A stretch of DNA of 64,000 nucleotides from Kalaharituber pfeilii (Eukaryota > Ascomycota > Pezizomycetes > Pezizales > Pezizaceae). The notes under the pieces are model-generated. The model was not told the DNA's origin. It saw nothing but the letters and a program-made list of their open reading frames with translations, and did not search any database. Location: positions 124,001-188,000 of the forward strand of contig WHUZ01000027.1 in assembly GCA_015179045.1 (NCBI GenBank), given 5' to 3'. The position numbers and the translations under genes were made by a program. Positions within the stretch are counted from its first letter, which is position 1, and each line of letters starts with the position of its first letter. Of this stretch, positions 12,938-23,632 are shown in pieces.

Positions 12938-15905
12938 CTACCACCTATCAGGCTGCTGCGGCGGCAAGCCTTTTGTATCGTCCGCCCATGTAGCATCCTC
13001 CGCGGGTATTATGGGATCACTCTTAGCCCAATCAAGGTCGTTAGGCTTGTTTGAATTGTCTGCCTGAGCCCAATCTGGAGGATCGTTATTGTTGGTCGTA
13101 ACTTCTGCAGATTCTCCGAATTCCCATCCACCATCTGCTTGTGTACCGCCACCGTATCCCCCTCCTCGCTCTCTGCCACCCCTCCCCTGACCTCTGTCAC
13201 CTCCACGCCCACCTCGCCCTCCACGGCCACGTTGCTCAAAGTTGGAATCTCCGCGCCCACGCCCTCCAAAGCCTCCGTCGCTACGCCCTCCAAAGCCTCC
13301 GTCGCTACGCCCTCCAAAGCCTCTGTCGCTACGCCCTCCAAAGCCTCCGTCGCTACGCCCTCCAAAGCCTCCGTCGCTACGCCCTCCAAAGCCTCTGTCG
13401 CTACGCCCTCCAAAGCCTCTGTCGCTACGCCCTCCAAAGCCTCCGTCGCTACGCCCTCCAAAGCCTCCGTCGCTACGTCCTCCAAAGCCTCCGTCACCAC
13501 GACCACGATAACCTCCACGTTGCTCAAAATCTCCTCCGCGACCCCGACCCCTCCCACGATACTCAAAATCTCCACGGCCGCGGTCACGATCACGGTATGA
13601 GCTATTGTCCTGACGGGTCTCTGCTTGGACCTGATCTTCGGGATCGGCACGTACTTCTGGCTCAGCTATTTGACTGATTTGGTGGGAATTGAATGTGGCA
13701 TTTTGGGTTGCATTGTCTGTTCCCCATTTGTTGTCCTCGTTCCCAGAATGGCCCCTGTCACCAAAATTGCCACCTCCACGACCGCCGCGCCCACGTCCCC
13801 TTCCACCACGTCCCCTCCCACGGCCTCTTCCACGGTTATCTCCCTCGAAATTGTTCGTAGCTTCCCCAGCATTCTGAGAGCCGCTTGTATTATTCCAAGT
13901 GCTCTCATCGTTGATAGCCCAGGTACTCTCGTTATTTTTGGTGGTCTCATTGCTGGTGGCCAAAGTGGTCTCATTATTGGTGGTCGCATTGTTGGTAGCC
14001 CAAGTGGTCTCATTATTGGTGGTCTCATTGCTGGTGGCCCAAGTGGTCTCATTATTGGTGGCCGCATTGTTGGTAGCCCAAGTGGTCTCATTATTGGTGG
14101 TCGCATTGTTGGTAGCCCAAGTGGCCTCATTATTGGTGGTCGCATTGTTGGTAGCCCAAGTGGCCTCATTATTGGTGGCCTCATTGATGGTAGCCCAAGT
14201 GGTCTCTTTATTGATCTCATTGTCGGCAGCCCAAGTGGTCACTTTATTGGTGGTCTCATTGTTGGTAGCCCAAGTGGTCTCATTGTTATTGGTCTCATTG
14301 TTGGTAGCCCAAGTGGTCTCATTGTTATTGGTCTCATTGTTGGTAGCCCAAGTGGCCTCATTGTTGGTGGTCTCATTGTTAGGAGCCCAAGTGGTCGCAT
14401 TATTGGCACTCCAAGTGCTCTCATTGTTGGAAGTAGCCCAGCTCACAGCTTCAGTCTCAGCAGGAGCATGGTGCCCAGTCTCTCGTGGAGCATTCCCAAA
14501 TTCACCACGTCCACGGCCGCGCCCGCGCCCACGGCCACGGCCGCCTCGCCCTCTGTATCCTCCACGATCGCCATTGGCACTCAATGATCCTTGACCCTCA
14601 GCACGAGGAGATATCGCCTCGGTATTGCCTACATCTGCGTCGCTGCGGTTACCTCCTTGGTGACCGCCGCGGGAGTTACTTCGGGTATGATTTTGCGTAC
14701 TGTTGCCAAAGTGTTGTGCCGTTGACGTCGCAGCGCTGGAGTTAGCTGTGGAAGGCGCTTTGGAATTGAAGGGGAGATTAACTTGGGGTGTAGGGGGTGC
14801 AGCGTGATCTTGTGTAGGCGGGGGCGGGCCGCCTCCTCGGTCGCCTCCTCGGCCGCCGCCTCTGCCACCTTCCCTACCCCTACCTCCGCGTCCTCTCCCA
14901 CCTCTTCCTCGTTGGGGAGATGTATGATTCCATTCTTGAGCTTCGGCCTCAGCGGAAGTATTGTGGCTTTCCTGGGACGTCGAATGGGATGGCCCAGCAA
15001 CTACGGCACCATGAGCTCCTCTTCTGGCCCGTGGATTGTGACTACCCCTGGGGGGAAAGTCTTGTTCCTTTTTCTCAAAGTCCCATTCCCGATTTGCTGA
15101 ATCTTTCATTTTTTGTTCTCTATTTCTCTCTCGATCGGCACTGCAATTTCGTCAGCAATTGTCTCTAATTGCCCTGAGTAGGCATGGGATATTGATGAGT
15201 TACCTTTGTTTTGCAAACTCTTCTTCCGCTTTCCTGATCCGCTCATTTTCTTCCTCAGCAATTATACGTAGTCTCTCTTGCTCTCTCATCGCTTCCTCTT
15301 CCCGTTGACGGTGTACCTCCGCTTTGTGCTGGGCCTTCTGCTGGGCATTCGCCCTTTTCTGGGCCAATTCTTGATCACTGAGCTTGGGCTGGACTGTATT
15401 AGCTTTGAATGCATAATAAGCTTTTCAGATAGTATAAATACCCTATTGCTGCCTCCGGCTGAGGTTTGATCGGGCTGTTGGGATACCTGTAAAAGGGAAT
15501 TAGTAACACATTGTGAAGTTCTTGCCGGAAAGAATTATAAACATTTGAGCTTGGGCCTGCCGATGGACCAGCATGATTCTCTTGTGCCCCCGACGGCTGT
15601 GCATTTTCTACATGCTCCGTCTGTCCATTTTGCTGCCCATCCCTATCTCCTTGATTGTAGCGCTATCGAGTGTTAGTAATGAATACAATGTACAGCAGCG
15701 GGGATGCAGGCAAGAATATCGCACTTACACCGCCTCGGCCCCTCCTCGACCTGTTGTTTCTCCTTCTCCTGCCCCTTCCCTCTCGTGGACCCGCGGGCGC
15801 GTTCGAAGGGGCTTGCCCTTGCTGCGTAACCGTAGGTATCACTAAGGTATCATCTGGAGGACGGGTTTGTGAAAATTCGTCCATTAAAGTCTGGTGTAGA
15901 TCCAT
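12938..15905 (-). CDS. Large disordered RGG-box and Trp-repeat protein
   Basis: I do not recognise this as a named family. I read about six exons. The start at 15903-15905 gives [15 protein letters not shown], then [19 protein letters not shown]. Small exons near 15.6 and 15.45 kb follow, then a charged coiled coil near 15.2-15.4 kb ([34 protein letters not shown]). One long last exon, open from about 15.14 kb down to the stop at 12938, holds the rest. It contains RGG blocks, a Trp-bearing Asn/Thr repeat (about 13.90-14.45 kb), more RGG, a run of about ten GGFGGRS(D) octapeptides (13255-13497), and a Trp-containing acidic tail (DWAQAD, DWAKSD, TWADD). The whole protein is about 900 aa and almost all predicted disordered. 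RGG and Trp content suggest an RNA-binding or RNP scaffold; that is inference. Long antisense open frames here are only codon-bias shadows. Confidence 0.8.
13255..13500 (-). repeat. 24-bp coding minisatellite (GGFGGRSD units)
   Basis: About ten tandem 24-bp units encode (G/R)GFGGRS(D). Units differ almost only at one codon, Gly or Arg, in the order G G G R R G G R G G, which suggests duplication of blocks. The repeat stays in frame within the last exon of the RGG protein. It is also open in antisense frames, which explains the Pro/Ser-rich ORFs on the plus strand. Confidence 0.9.
13897..14450 (-). repeat. Coding repeat of 36-39 bp with one Trp per unit
   Basis: Imperfect tandem units of about 12-13 codons encode patterns such as [12 protein letters not shown] and [13 protein letters not shown] count about 15 Trp over about 185 residues. 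One unit has Leu in place of Trp (TTLATSNET). The units are more diverged than the neighbouring octapeptide array, so the array is probably older or under selection at the protein level. Confidence 0.85.
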
Positions 15906-16687
15906 TGCGAGTGGAGTGCAGACTGACGGCGGCTGTCCTCAGTGGGGTGAGGGGGAGTACGTGGGCGAGGAGGATCGAAGTGGACGGGGGGCGTGCAGAG
16001 GGGTGGGGAACTGTTGGGCTGGGAGGGGAGGGGTGCGGCGATGGAGAGTGTTCGATGGGCTGGCCTGGGGGGGTGCGGGGGGCCTAAAAACTTATATAGG
16101 CGTGCCTGTCCAAGCAGCAAGTTACGCACGGGGTACAGCTACACGCACGGCGGCTGCGCGGGGCGGCGGCGAGGGGTACTGGTACGTGCTACAGGCCGGC
16201 GCCCGCCTCGCCGCAAGTGGCGGCACCCGCAGCGATCGTGCGGCAGCGCGGCCAGGCCGTCGAGCAGTCCCGCCGCACTCGAGCGGGGACGCGGCTTGAT
16301 GCGATTAGATTAGATTGCAGCAGCTATCCGCCCCATCCGATATACTCGAGCGCAATTGCACACAGTGGACATGGAGCTTCGTCAGGCGCTGCGGGCGAGA
16401 GCGAGCTTCCAGCGTGCACTACCAAGCTGGCGCGCTGTGGCCCCGCTGCATCGCGCTCGAGCAAGATTCTACTGTACAGCGCAAGCCTCCAAAAGCGCAA
16501 AACTATCCAGATACAGTGCGGAAAAGAGAAAAGCAAGGAAACATGGGCCCTTAAAAAGTCAAGATCAGCGCCTGCGTGAACCAACAACGTGAAGGACGGT
16601 AACAAAAATCGTGCGGGGACATTATGCTGCCCCCGGATGCCGGAACATCCCTGTGGAGAATTGGAAAGGAAACGGCCCAGACATCAA
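15906..16687. other. GC-rich upstream region of the RGG protein gene
   Basis: This lies between the start of the RGG protein gene (-) and the 3' end of the BSD gene (-). 15950-16560 is strongly GC- and CpG-rich, with words such as CGGCGGCTGCGCGGGGCGGCGG. No coding potential is supported. It probably contains the promoter of the RGG gene. Confidence 0.5.
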
Positions 16688-18263
16688 TTACTCCCAATCT
16701 TCATCACTGTCATCGTCCACAGGCTGTACATCATCATCCCCGCCGTTAGCGATTTCCAGCAATGACCCAAGACTCAACTGTAGAACAGAGATTACCTTCT
16801 TCGCAGCAGGGCTTCCGCCGCTTCGTGAAGCGGTCTTAGAGGCCGCCCCTGAGACGATATCATAACTAGTGTCGCTATCGGGCTGAGAAGCTCTATCTGC
16901 AGAGTTCCTTGATTTTGGCTGAAGTGTTTCTGTTGAAGCTTGTGATCGAGGAAGTTTCTGTGCTGGCGTAGTCGCAGAAGGCTCAACGCTCTGTTGCTCT
17001 TCCTTATCATCATCCTCACCATCATCCCTATCCTCATCCTCGTCCTCGTCCTTATCCTCATCCTCATCCTCTTCATCTTCTTCACCTTCATCCCCCTCAT
17101 CGGAATCCCATCCGATCTCTTCCTCCTCAAGCGCGCCTTTTCAAAGAATTAGTGGTTGGATGCCAGTCTGTATTGAAAGCAATTTGTTACACACCTTTCA
17201 ACAACTCTTTCCGCTTCTGTTCTTCTGCATCAAGCTCCGCCCGTAAGAAGTAATACCTCTTCCAGAAATCCTCGTATTTTACCTCCGCTGGAACCAACTT
17301 CTCCATGGTTGCCCGGAGTTCCGGATATTTGTCCAAATCGGCCGCTATTTGTTCTGTGCTCTGTTCAGCATTAAACGATGCACTCCAATCTTGACTAAAG
17401 CTCTCAACGTAAGGATCCGTTCTGAACAGGTCCAGTGATGTGTGCAAGAGGTGTAATTGAGCATCTAGCCTCGTTGTGCTGTTATTCATTAGTGAATCAG
17501 CATCACTCTATCGTCAGCAACATAGATAACTAAGATTTAACTTACTATATCTGTCGCTTAGATTCTTCCCACCCCGCAATAGCTTGATCGAATAGAACAT
17601 CCTTCTCCCCATCTGGGTTCACACCTTCGTCTGCAAACTCTTCCCCTTCAGGTGGAGCGATGGTGACGGCTTCTTTCAAAAAATTCCCAATTGTGGCACC
17701 CCATTTGAGTAAGTACTCGTCCGCCTTGGCTTCAGCCTTTTCAATTTCCTCAATTCTTTTTGCTGCATTTGCCTTGAGCATGGATATGAAACCCTCCTTT
17801 TGGTCTTCAGGTCCCCTCTCTGAGGCCGACTGCGCATCGCCCTTTTGACCTTCGGCGTCTGTAGACTCCTCTGCTGGAGGTGGAGGTGCAGCACCAGTCA
17901 ATGACAAACTCCTAGTCCTGTTGATTAAGTTTGCCTTCAAATCTGTAAAACCGCGGGTAGCCGTTTCCGTGACTGTGTTTCTTGAGGCTTCATAATAGCT
18001 TTCGCCCTATGCACTCTCCAGAGATAAGCAGGTATTTACTATTTCCATAGCGTAGATGTGTGTACTCCTACCTGCTTTTTGACTGTCCCAACGAAGGCAC
18101 CAAACTTCATTCCCCATGGGGAGTTGGAAAATGCTTTGTACGCCTCCGAGAGCTCAGCGTTAAGACCTTTCGACTCCGTATTACCTCCAGCTGGGTTCCT
18201 GCCGGACTCGATCACAGCTTCTTGAACATGATCATAGGCAAGGTCCATGGCGCGGTATCTCAC
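16688..18263 (-). CDS. dos2: BSD-domain protein, Dos2-like
   Basis: The BSD domain is a three-helix fold named after BTF2-like factors, synapse-associated proteins and Dos2. At least four exons are seen. The first gives MDLAYDHVQEAVIES and SPWGMKFGAFVGTVKKQ. The second holds SMLKANAAKRIEEIEKAEAK and EYLLKWGATIGNFLKEAV. The third has the BSD core, with FSQDWSASFNAEQSTEQIA, YPELRATMEKLVPAEVKY and the signature EDFWKRYYFLRAE. The last is an acidic, low-complexity tail (EEEEIGWDSDEGDEGEEDEE) ending in DDDSDEDWE, a typical end for fungal members. I took the first in-frame ATG (18263). The Met five codons later (18248, MDLAYD) fits the family better and may be the true start. The function in ubiquitin-dependent or transcription-linked processes is poorly defined in the family. 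Confidence 0.87.
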
Positions 18264-18594
18264 TTGAGTGGTTTTTCGAAAGTAGTGTGCTTATTGTTCT
18301 GGCGCTGTCAGCTGTGCACTGTACCAATAATGACCTCCGGTTCATGAGCTCACATGTTGTATGCAAGCTCTATCGCCAAGCCCTGTGTAGTGGAGAGCTT
18401 TGGATGCAAACGGCTAATTACATAATAGTCTAGTTTGAGTTGCATATGCTCTTTACATGTAGATTTTACGGGTTGAGTATACTGGAGGGTGTCAATATAA
18501 AATTCCTATGCAAGCTTGGTTATTTTGTCTGTGCGCACGTGAACATCAGGGGCAATACAGACAAAAATGACTGTAAAAACACAACACGATCACA
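18264..18594. other. Upstream region and left flank of Tc1 fossil
   Basis: No gene is seen. This stretch contains the BSD gene promoter and possibly the left end of the transposon fossil. I could not find a convincing terminal inverted repeat by eye. CTCTTTACAT near 18449 is matched in inverse orientation (ATGTAAAGAG) near 19730, which is weak. Confidence 0.4.
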
Positions 18595-19631
18595 ATGGCT
18601 CCCAGAACTGAGCGACGTGAAATGACAGATGCTGAAAAAGGCTTATTGTTGCTCTACTCTATATATATAGTATTGCTTTATTGGACGTGCTATTAACCGC
18701 CCATGGTCAACCGTGAAAATTTCCAAAAACCGGCTTGAAGAAAGAAGCTCCATTGCCAACCTCCCACGCTCTGGCAGACCTTCTAAGCTTAGTGGAAGAG
18801 AAAGGCGACGTATCCTACGCGAAGTTAAACAAGATCAGAAGACCAAGCATGCAGATATCAATATTATTTGCGAACTCAATTGCAACCTTGCTACTATTGA
18901 CCGATTTTTCCGAAGCCACAACCTCCGCAAGTGGATAGCACGCAACCGACCTCCATTAACTCGAAAAGAGCAAAAGCATGTCTCAAATGGGCGTTAGAAT
19001 GCAAACATTGGACAGTGGAGGACTTTGAAGGAGTGATGAATGTAGCGTGGAGGTGAGCAAGGATGCTCGGCAAATATGGGTATTTCGAACACCAGCAGAA
19101 AAGTGGGACAAGGAGTGCATCGCACCGAAAAAAACTGGCAAGGGTATTTCTTTAAAGGTCTGGAGTTGAATTTATGGCGGAAACAGAGGTATCTTGATAC
19201 CTATCTTGGAGGGAGCCTTGAACGCCAGTCGCTATGTGGAAAATGGAGGATCATCTTTGGCCACTCTATTGCAAGGTCAGCAAGGACGTTGGAGATGCCG
19301 CCTTTCAGCAAGATAATGCTCCAATCCATAAGGCAAAAGTAGTTCAAGCCATTTTGAAGAATCTCAAATGACTGTCGAGGCACCCCCTCCAACTCCCCTG
19401 ACCTACCCTATTGAGCACGTCTGGATTGCCCTAAGGCGCAAGCTGCACCACAAGTTCCCAGATACTCAGTTTCTTAAAGGAGGTCCTGATACTGTTAGAG
19501 AGGTGTTAGGAGAACGTCTGCTGGAAGTATGGGAGGAATTGGACTCTTTTCACTTTACCCTTCTCTATCAGAGTATGCCTGACCGGGTCCAAGCTGTTAT
19601 TGAGGCCAATGGCTGGTATACCCATTACTGA
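18595..19631 (+). pseudogene. Broken Tc1/mariner-type transposase
   Basis: This is the remains of a DDE transposase of the Tc1/mariner group, spread over several reading frames. From ATG 18595 the frame reads MAPRTERREMTDAEKG, then is lost near a TATATATA run at 18660-18670. The helix-turn-helix part continues from about 18690 (SIANLPRSGRPSKLSGRERR). The frame changes again before the first catalytic Asp, in SDECSVEVSKDARQIW (GAT at 19035-19037), next to WVFRTPAEKWDKECIAP. The second Asp is in FQQDNAPIHKAK (GAT at 19312-19314), in another frame. The third acidic residue is in PIEHVWIALRRKLHHKFPD. The C-terminus ends at TGA 19629-19631. All three DDE positions are still recognisable, but frameshifts make it inactive. 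The breaks look like small indels rather than heavy C-to-T mutation. Confidence 0.9.
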
Positions 19632-20275
19632 CGCACCGCCTGTACATAGACATGAAAGCTGAGTAGCCAGATAGGTAGATCTGTGTCATCGGAGATATTG
19701 TAGCAAGTTTGGTGTCAATTGCACATATATGTAAAGAGATATGATATTTGGCATGCCGTGGTAACTGGCGTCACCAGCCGAAAAAAGCTAAATCACCAAA
19801 CTTTTGCTTAGTAATTCTACTGTACATAGTCCAGATTCCTGCAAACTTAGTTGCAAATAGAGGTGCCCGAGACGATGCAATTTATATTGTAGTCTTGTGC
19901 CTGCACATGGGTGTGCGCTCTTTTGATTGAGCGTAGGCTCGTTGGAATAATAGCTATGAGCTCGTTGGGCTGAAGAGCGATAAACAGCACGCCACGCTCA
20001 TAGTTCTGGGTGGAAATGGGAATCCTTTGGAGGCTAATACCAGTACACCAGTCTCGGCATCCACTAACACTGGATGACTGCTGCATTAGTAAGCAGTGCG
20101 CTCTCTCGGCTTTTTCTTCCAAGCTTGCACCTCCTTCCTCCCCGACACATCACATTCTGTTACCATCTCAACCACCACAACTTCATTCTGCTACACCATC
20201 TAGCCCCCATCTCCATCACCGACAACACTCTTTTCCCAACTCTATATCGTTAGTTGTTAAGTATTAATTTTCATC
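19632..20275. other. Intergenic, Tc1 fossil to Srp1-like gene
   Basis: No gene is seen. The last 180 bases before the start are pyrimidine-rich (ACCTCCTTCCTCC, CACCATCTAGCCCCC), a common feature of fungal core promoters and leaders. Confidence 0.45.
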
Positions 20276-21431
20276 ATGTCTCGTGGTGGAACTACCCTCT
20301 ATGTATGGCCATTTCAGCTTCTTGTATGTGCAGGGCTGACACGAAATAACCATAGGTGACTGGGTTCTCCCACGGCACAAGAGCTAGAGACCTTGCTTAC
20401 GAATTTGAGAGGTACTGAAATACAGTCATTCAGCTCGAGCGGTCGTCCTTACCTCCCCTTTCGCACTCTCGCCTGTAGAACCGTTTCTGTCAAGCTCGTC
20501 CTCCCTGTCATTCCCATCACGTTCGTTCGTTCGTTCGTTCGTTCGCTCGTCCTCGATTCGAAACCGAACCGAAAATTTTCCGCAGATTCAATTATTCCCC
20601 CCTCCTCCTGATATCTACCTATACCCGTTTTCGTCCGTTCAACTGGCCGAACAACACGCATCGTCATCCTCAATCGTTTCAATAAACTCCGATCTAACGT
20701 GTACATCTTCCGATATCCCCAAACAGGTATGGTCGACTTGTTCGTTGTGACATTCCAGCGCCACGGACAGCCTCATCACGTCTGTAAGTACCCTTTCTTC
20801 TAAATCATACCACACGGAACTCTATCTTGACACTGACGGCGTCATCCCCTTCGAGAAAAAGTTTTGCTTTTGTGGAGTATGAGAGTCGCCGTGATGCTGA
20901 TGATGCTTACTACGAAATGCATGGTCGTCGCATTGGACGCGACGACGTCTTGAAGATTGAGGTGAGGATTTACCCTTCCTCCAGTTATCAATGCATGACG
21001 TCACGTGTTTCATATCGAAATGTGTCGCTAATAGTATGGCTTAACGTAGTGGGCTCGAACTCCTCCATCTGCCAGTTGGAGGTTTGATAGTGGAAGAGAT
21101 GCACCTCGTGGCAGACGCGGGTCCCCTCGCCGACCTCGCTCATTGAGCCGTGACCGTAGTCCTCGCGGTAGCGGTCGAGAGAAGCGTGACCGTCCAAGCG
21201 AGCGCTCAAGGAGCCCTGCTAAACGCGATGACGACGATACTGCTTCTCGTGGCGGTAGAGATGAAGAGATGACGGGCAGGAGCCCTAATGGTCATGCTAA
21301 TGGAGATGATCATCGAAAAGGTAAAAGAGGAAGACTTAACATCTGTTATGTTGTATACACTTGCTTACGAATTGCTAGATTCTCCACCTCTTCATGATGA
21401 CTTGGATACTGCTGCCGACTTGGCTGAGTAA
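20276..21431 (+). CDS. srp1: SR-type splicing factor, Srp1-like
   Basis: This is a Ser/Arg-rich splicing factor with one RNA-recognition motif, similar to fission-yeast Srp1. Six exons (20276-20302, 20356-20411, 20727-20783, 20862-20961, 21050-21320, 21379-21431) sum to 564 nt, or 187 aa, with the frame intact. The RRM runs from TTLYVTGFSHGTRARDLAYE (RNP2) through YGRLVRCDIPAPRTASSRL to FAFVEYESRRDADDAYYEMH (RNP1). WARTPPSASWRFDSG links it to an RS tail (SLSRDRSPRGSGREKRD, SERSRSPAKRD). The protein ends with an acidic DDLDTAADLAE. Intron 2 is much longer (315 nt) than the others and carries a GTTC tetranucleotide run near 20520-20545. SR genes are often autoregulated through such introns; that is not shown here. 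Confidence 0.93.
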
Positions 21432-23632
21432 GTTGCTCACGATGAAAATCTGCGAAGTCGGTTTCATTGGAACATACAATGAAGATGTTATTAAGGTCAA
21501 TCTACCAAAACAGAAAGCTCAACTGAGGAGGAATCTAACCAACTTATTACATGGCAAAGGGTGAATTTACATAACATTTTTCTGCCAGTACCCTTTCTTC
21601 TCTGTTGGAACGTACACATTGCTGCTTTCCACCTCTTTTTGTCTACACCTTTCTTCTTTTGCATCTGAGTATTTATTGCTATTGTCCTCGCTTCATTTCC
21701 TTTGAGAGTTTCCTTCCTTCACATATTTTGTCATTTTTACATGTTACTTGGTCTGTTTATGTGATGTTGGATTGGAAGAAAACATGTAAGCGGGAAAGCT
21801 GTAAGAAGTTCCTTTTGTTTGGCGAGCCGTTTCCCGAATGTTTATCATTTTGGTGTGCAGTTCCGGTTTGAAGAAAGCGAGCGATTACGGAATTCGAGTT
21901 TGAGCGTACGGTACGATTCACAAAAAGAAAACTGCAAATTCAACCTTAGAGCCTTCCTACTGGAGTCGTCCGTCCGTTACCATCGATTTTCGTCGTCGTC
22001 AGCGAGTCGCAGACAATTCAATAATTTCATGTTTTCATTACACCCTCCATCCGTCGTCATCGTTTCGTCATGGTCCTCCTCTTCTCTGCCCGTTTCGTTA
22101 TTTTAACCTAAAGCGACATACATACATGTGCATCAAACTACTTGAGTATGCCCCGCCATATACATACGTACATATGCAAATGGAATCGGTGGCTATTTTC
22201 CGTTGCCGATTCAGTTTAATATATGCTGCAGCGTTCGACGGCAAACAAACTTGGAAGGTTGGCATTCTGAGTGGGCTACAAGCAGAAAACTGACAGCCTA
22301 GAGCTATGTGTTGTTTTGGCTTGGTAGATCTACCCAACGAAGATCAACAACGGGAGGAACGGCAAGTATGATCAGGGAGCTATTGTTTTAGTCGCATCTA
22401 GCTGTGTGAGTGTGAGCGCGTGTATGTGTGATGTGAGTGCGTATTGGGTGCCGGTCTTGCTTGCTTGGGGCTGCCTAATGGCTACATTTCTGATAGAGTT
22501 CCTTCTTATATTCGCTCTGAACTGGCGCACACAAGTAGAGTGGGCAATTGGTCAGGAAGAATGGTGGTACAGTGGAGGAAGAAGGTGGGTCGCTACTTTT
22601 TTTTTTTTTGCTTGTGTTTGAGTTTTGATGTTTCCTTTGATATAATTGAGTTTGTAGGTAGCTTAAGTTGGTTGTCAATTGGATGCTTACGAGAGGGTAG
22701 TCGGTGGCGAGCAGTGGGCATTTGGCAGTCAAAAATGGTAAAAAGATAGAAAAATAAAAGTCAGATTAAAGAGCATGATGTGAGAGGGAATATCGTGGAA
22801 ATTGTTTTATGCTCGCCCTCCATATGTGTCCAGGACTAGGTTGAATGTATGATATTGGTATATCTTGAGTTCGCGTTTAGAACGTTCGATAGAGAAATGG
22901 TCGGTATTTGAGAGTGGCCAAGAAGTAGCATCAGTAGTGTCAAGCAACGTTTCAGGAGACAGGCTAAGGGTGTGGGCTCCATTATGGGTCATCGATAGTC
23001 TCGTAACCAGAATCGACTACACCTTTCTAAATAAAACGTTTTAGAGAGCTCAATGAGTTTTTTAAAAATTAAAAAAAAAAAAGTATCAAGGAAGGAATAA
23101 AGCGTCCCCTCCTACCTCCCGCAAGACAAACGAACTTATTTAGCGATTAAATAATGTTTACACTAAAAAAAAAAGCCGCGCAGCGCTCTGGATGAAGATT
23201 TTCAATTTTATTTTTATTTTTATTTTTATATTTATATTTATATTTATTTTTATTTTTATTTTTATTTTTATTTTTAATTTTTTTTTCTGCAATTTTTAAT
23301 TTTTTTTTTCTGCAGACGCGATGATCATGGAAGAAAAGATTTGAAATGCCCTCCTTTCCAGGAACGTATGGTTTCTTCACAATTTTAAATACTGCATCCC
23401 CTCCCTTATGGGTGAGGTGAGTAAGTAAGTAATTGATAGATTTTATTTTCGCGCCCCCAAAATGTTAAATATTAAATCATCCTGATATGTAAACTGGACG
23501 AGAGTGCCTATGTTATAAACCCATGTTTGTGGTGGCCAAACGATTGAGAAGTAAAGTCCTGTATTTATTATTTTCTATTGTATTCCCACCCCCAATTTAT
23601 TTATCAATACATGAAATTAGACACAAATGACG
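21432..23632. other. Gene-free 2.2 kb, convergent gene ends
   Basis: This lies between the ends of Srp1-like (+) and the DDHD gene (-). It holds T-rich tracts and an A/T repeat array of TTTTTA/TTTATA units at about 23203-23290. No gene is supported. Confidence 0.55.
23203..23290. repeat. TTTTTA/TTTATA low-complexity array
   Basis: This is an irregular tandem array of 6-bp units, TTTTTA and TTTATA, ending in a T-rich run. It lies in the 3' intergenic region of the DDHD gene. Confidence 0.8.

Noticed and set aside
13255..13500. Regular short repeats resembling a CRISPR array
   Set aside because: The units are contiguous 24-bp copies with no unique spacers, in frame in a eukaryotic coding exon.
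13625..14587. Long plus-strand open frame (320 aa) and others antisense to the RGG protein
   Set aside because: They mirror the in-frame tandem repeats of the minus-strand gene; repeats whose length is a multiple of three stay open in several frames. No start context, domain or splicing supports them.
18361..19830. Terminal inverted repeats of the Tc1 fossil
   Set aside because: Only a 10-base inverted match (CTCTTTACAT / ATGTAAAGAG) was found. That is too short to call ends by eye.
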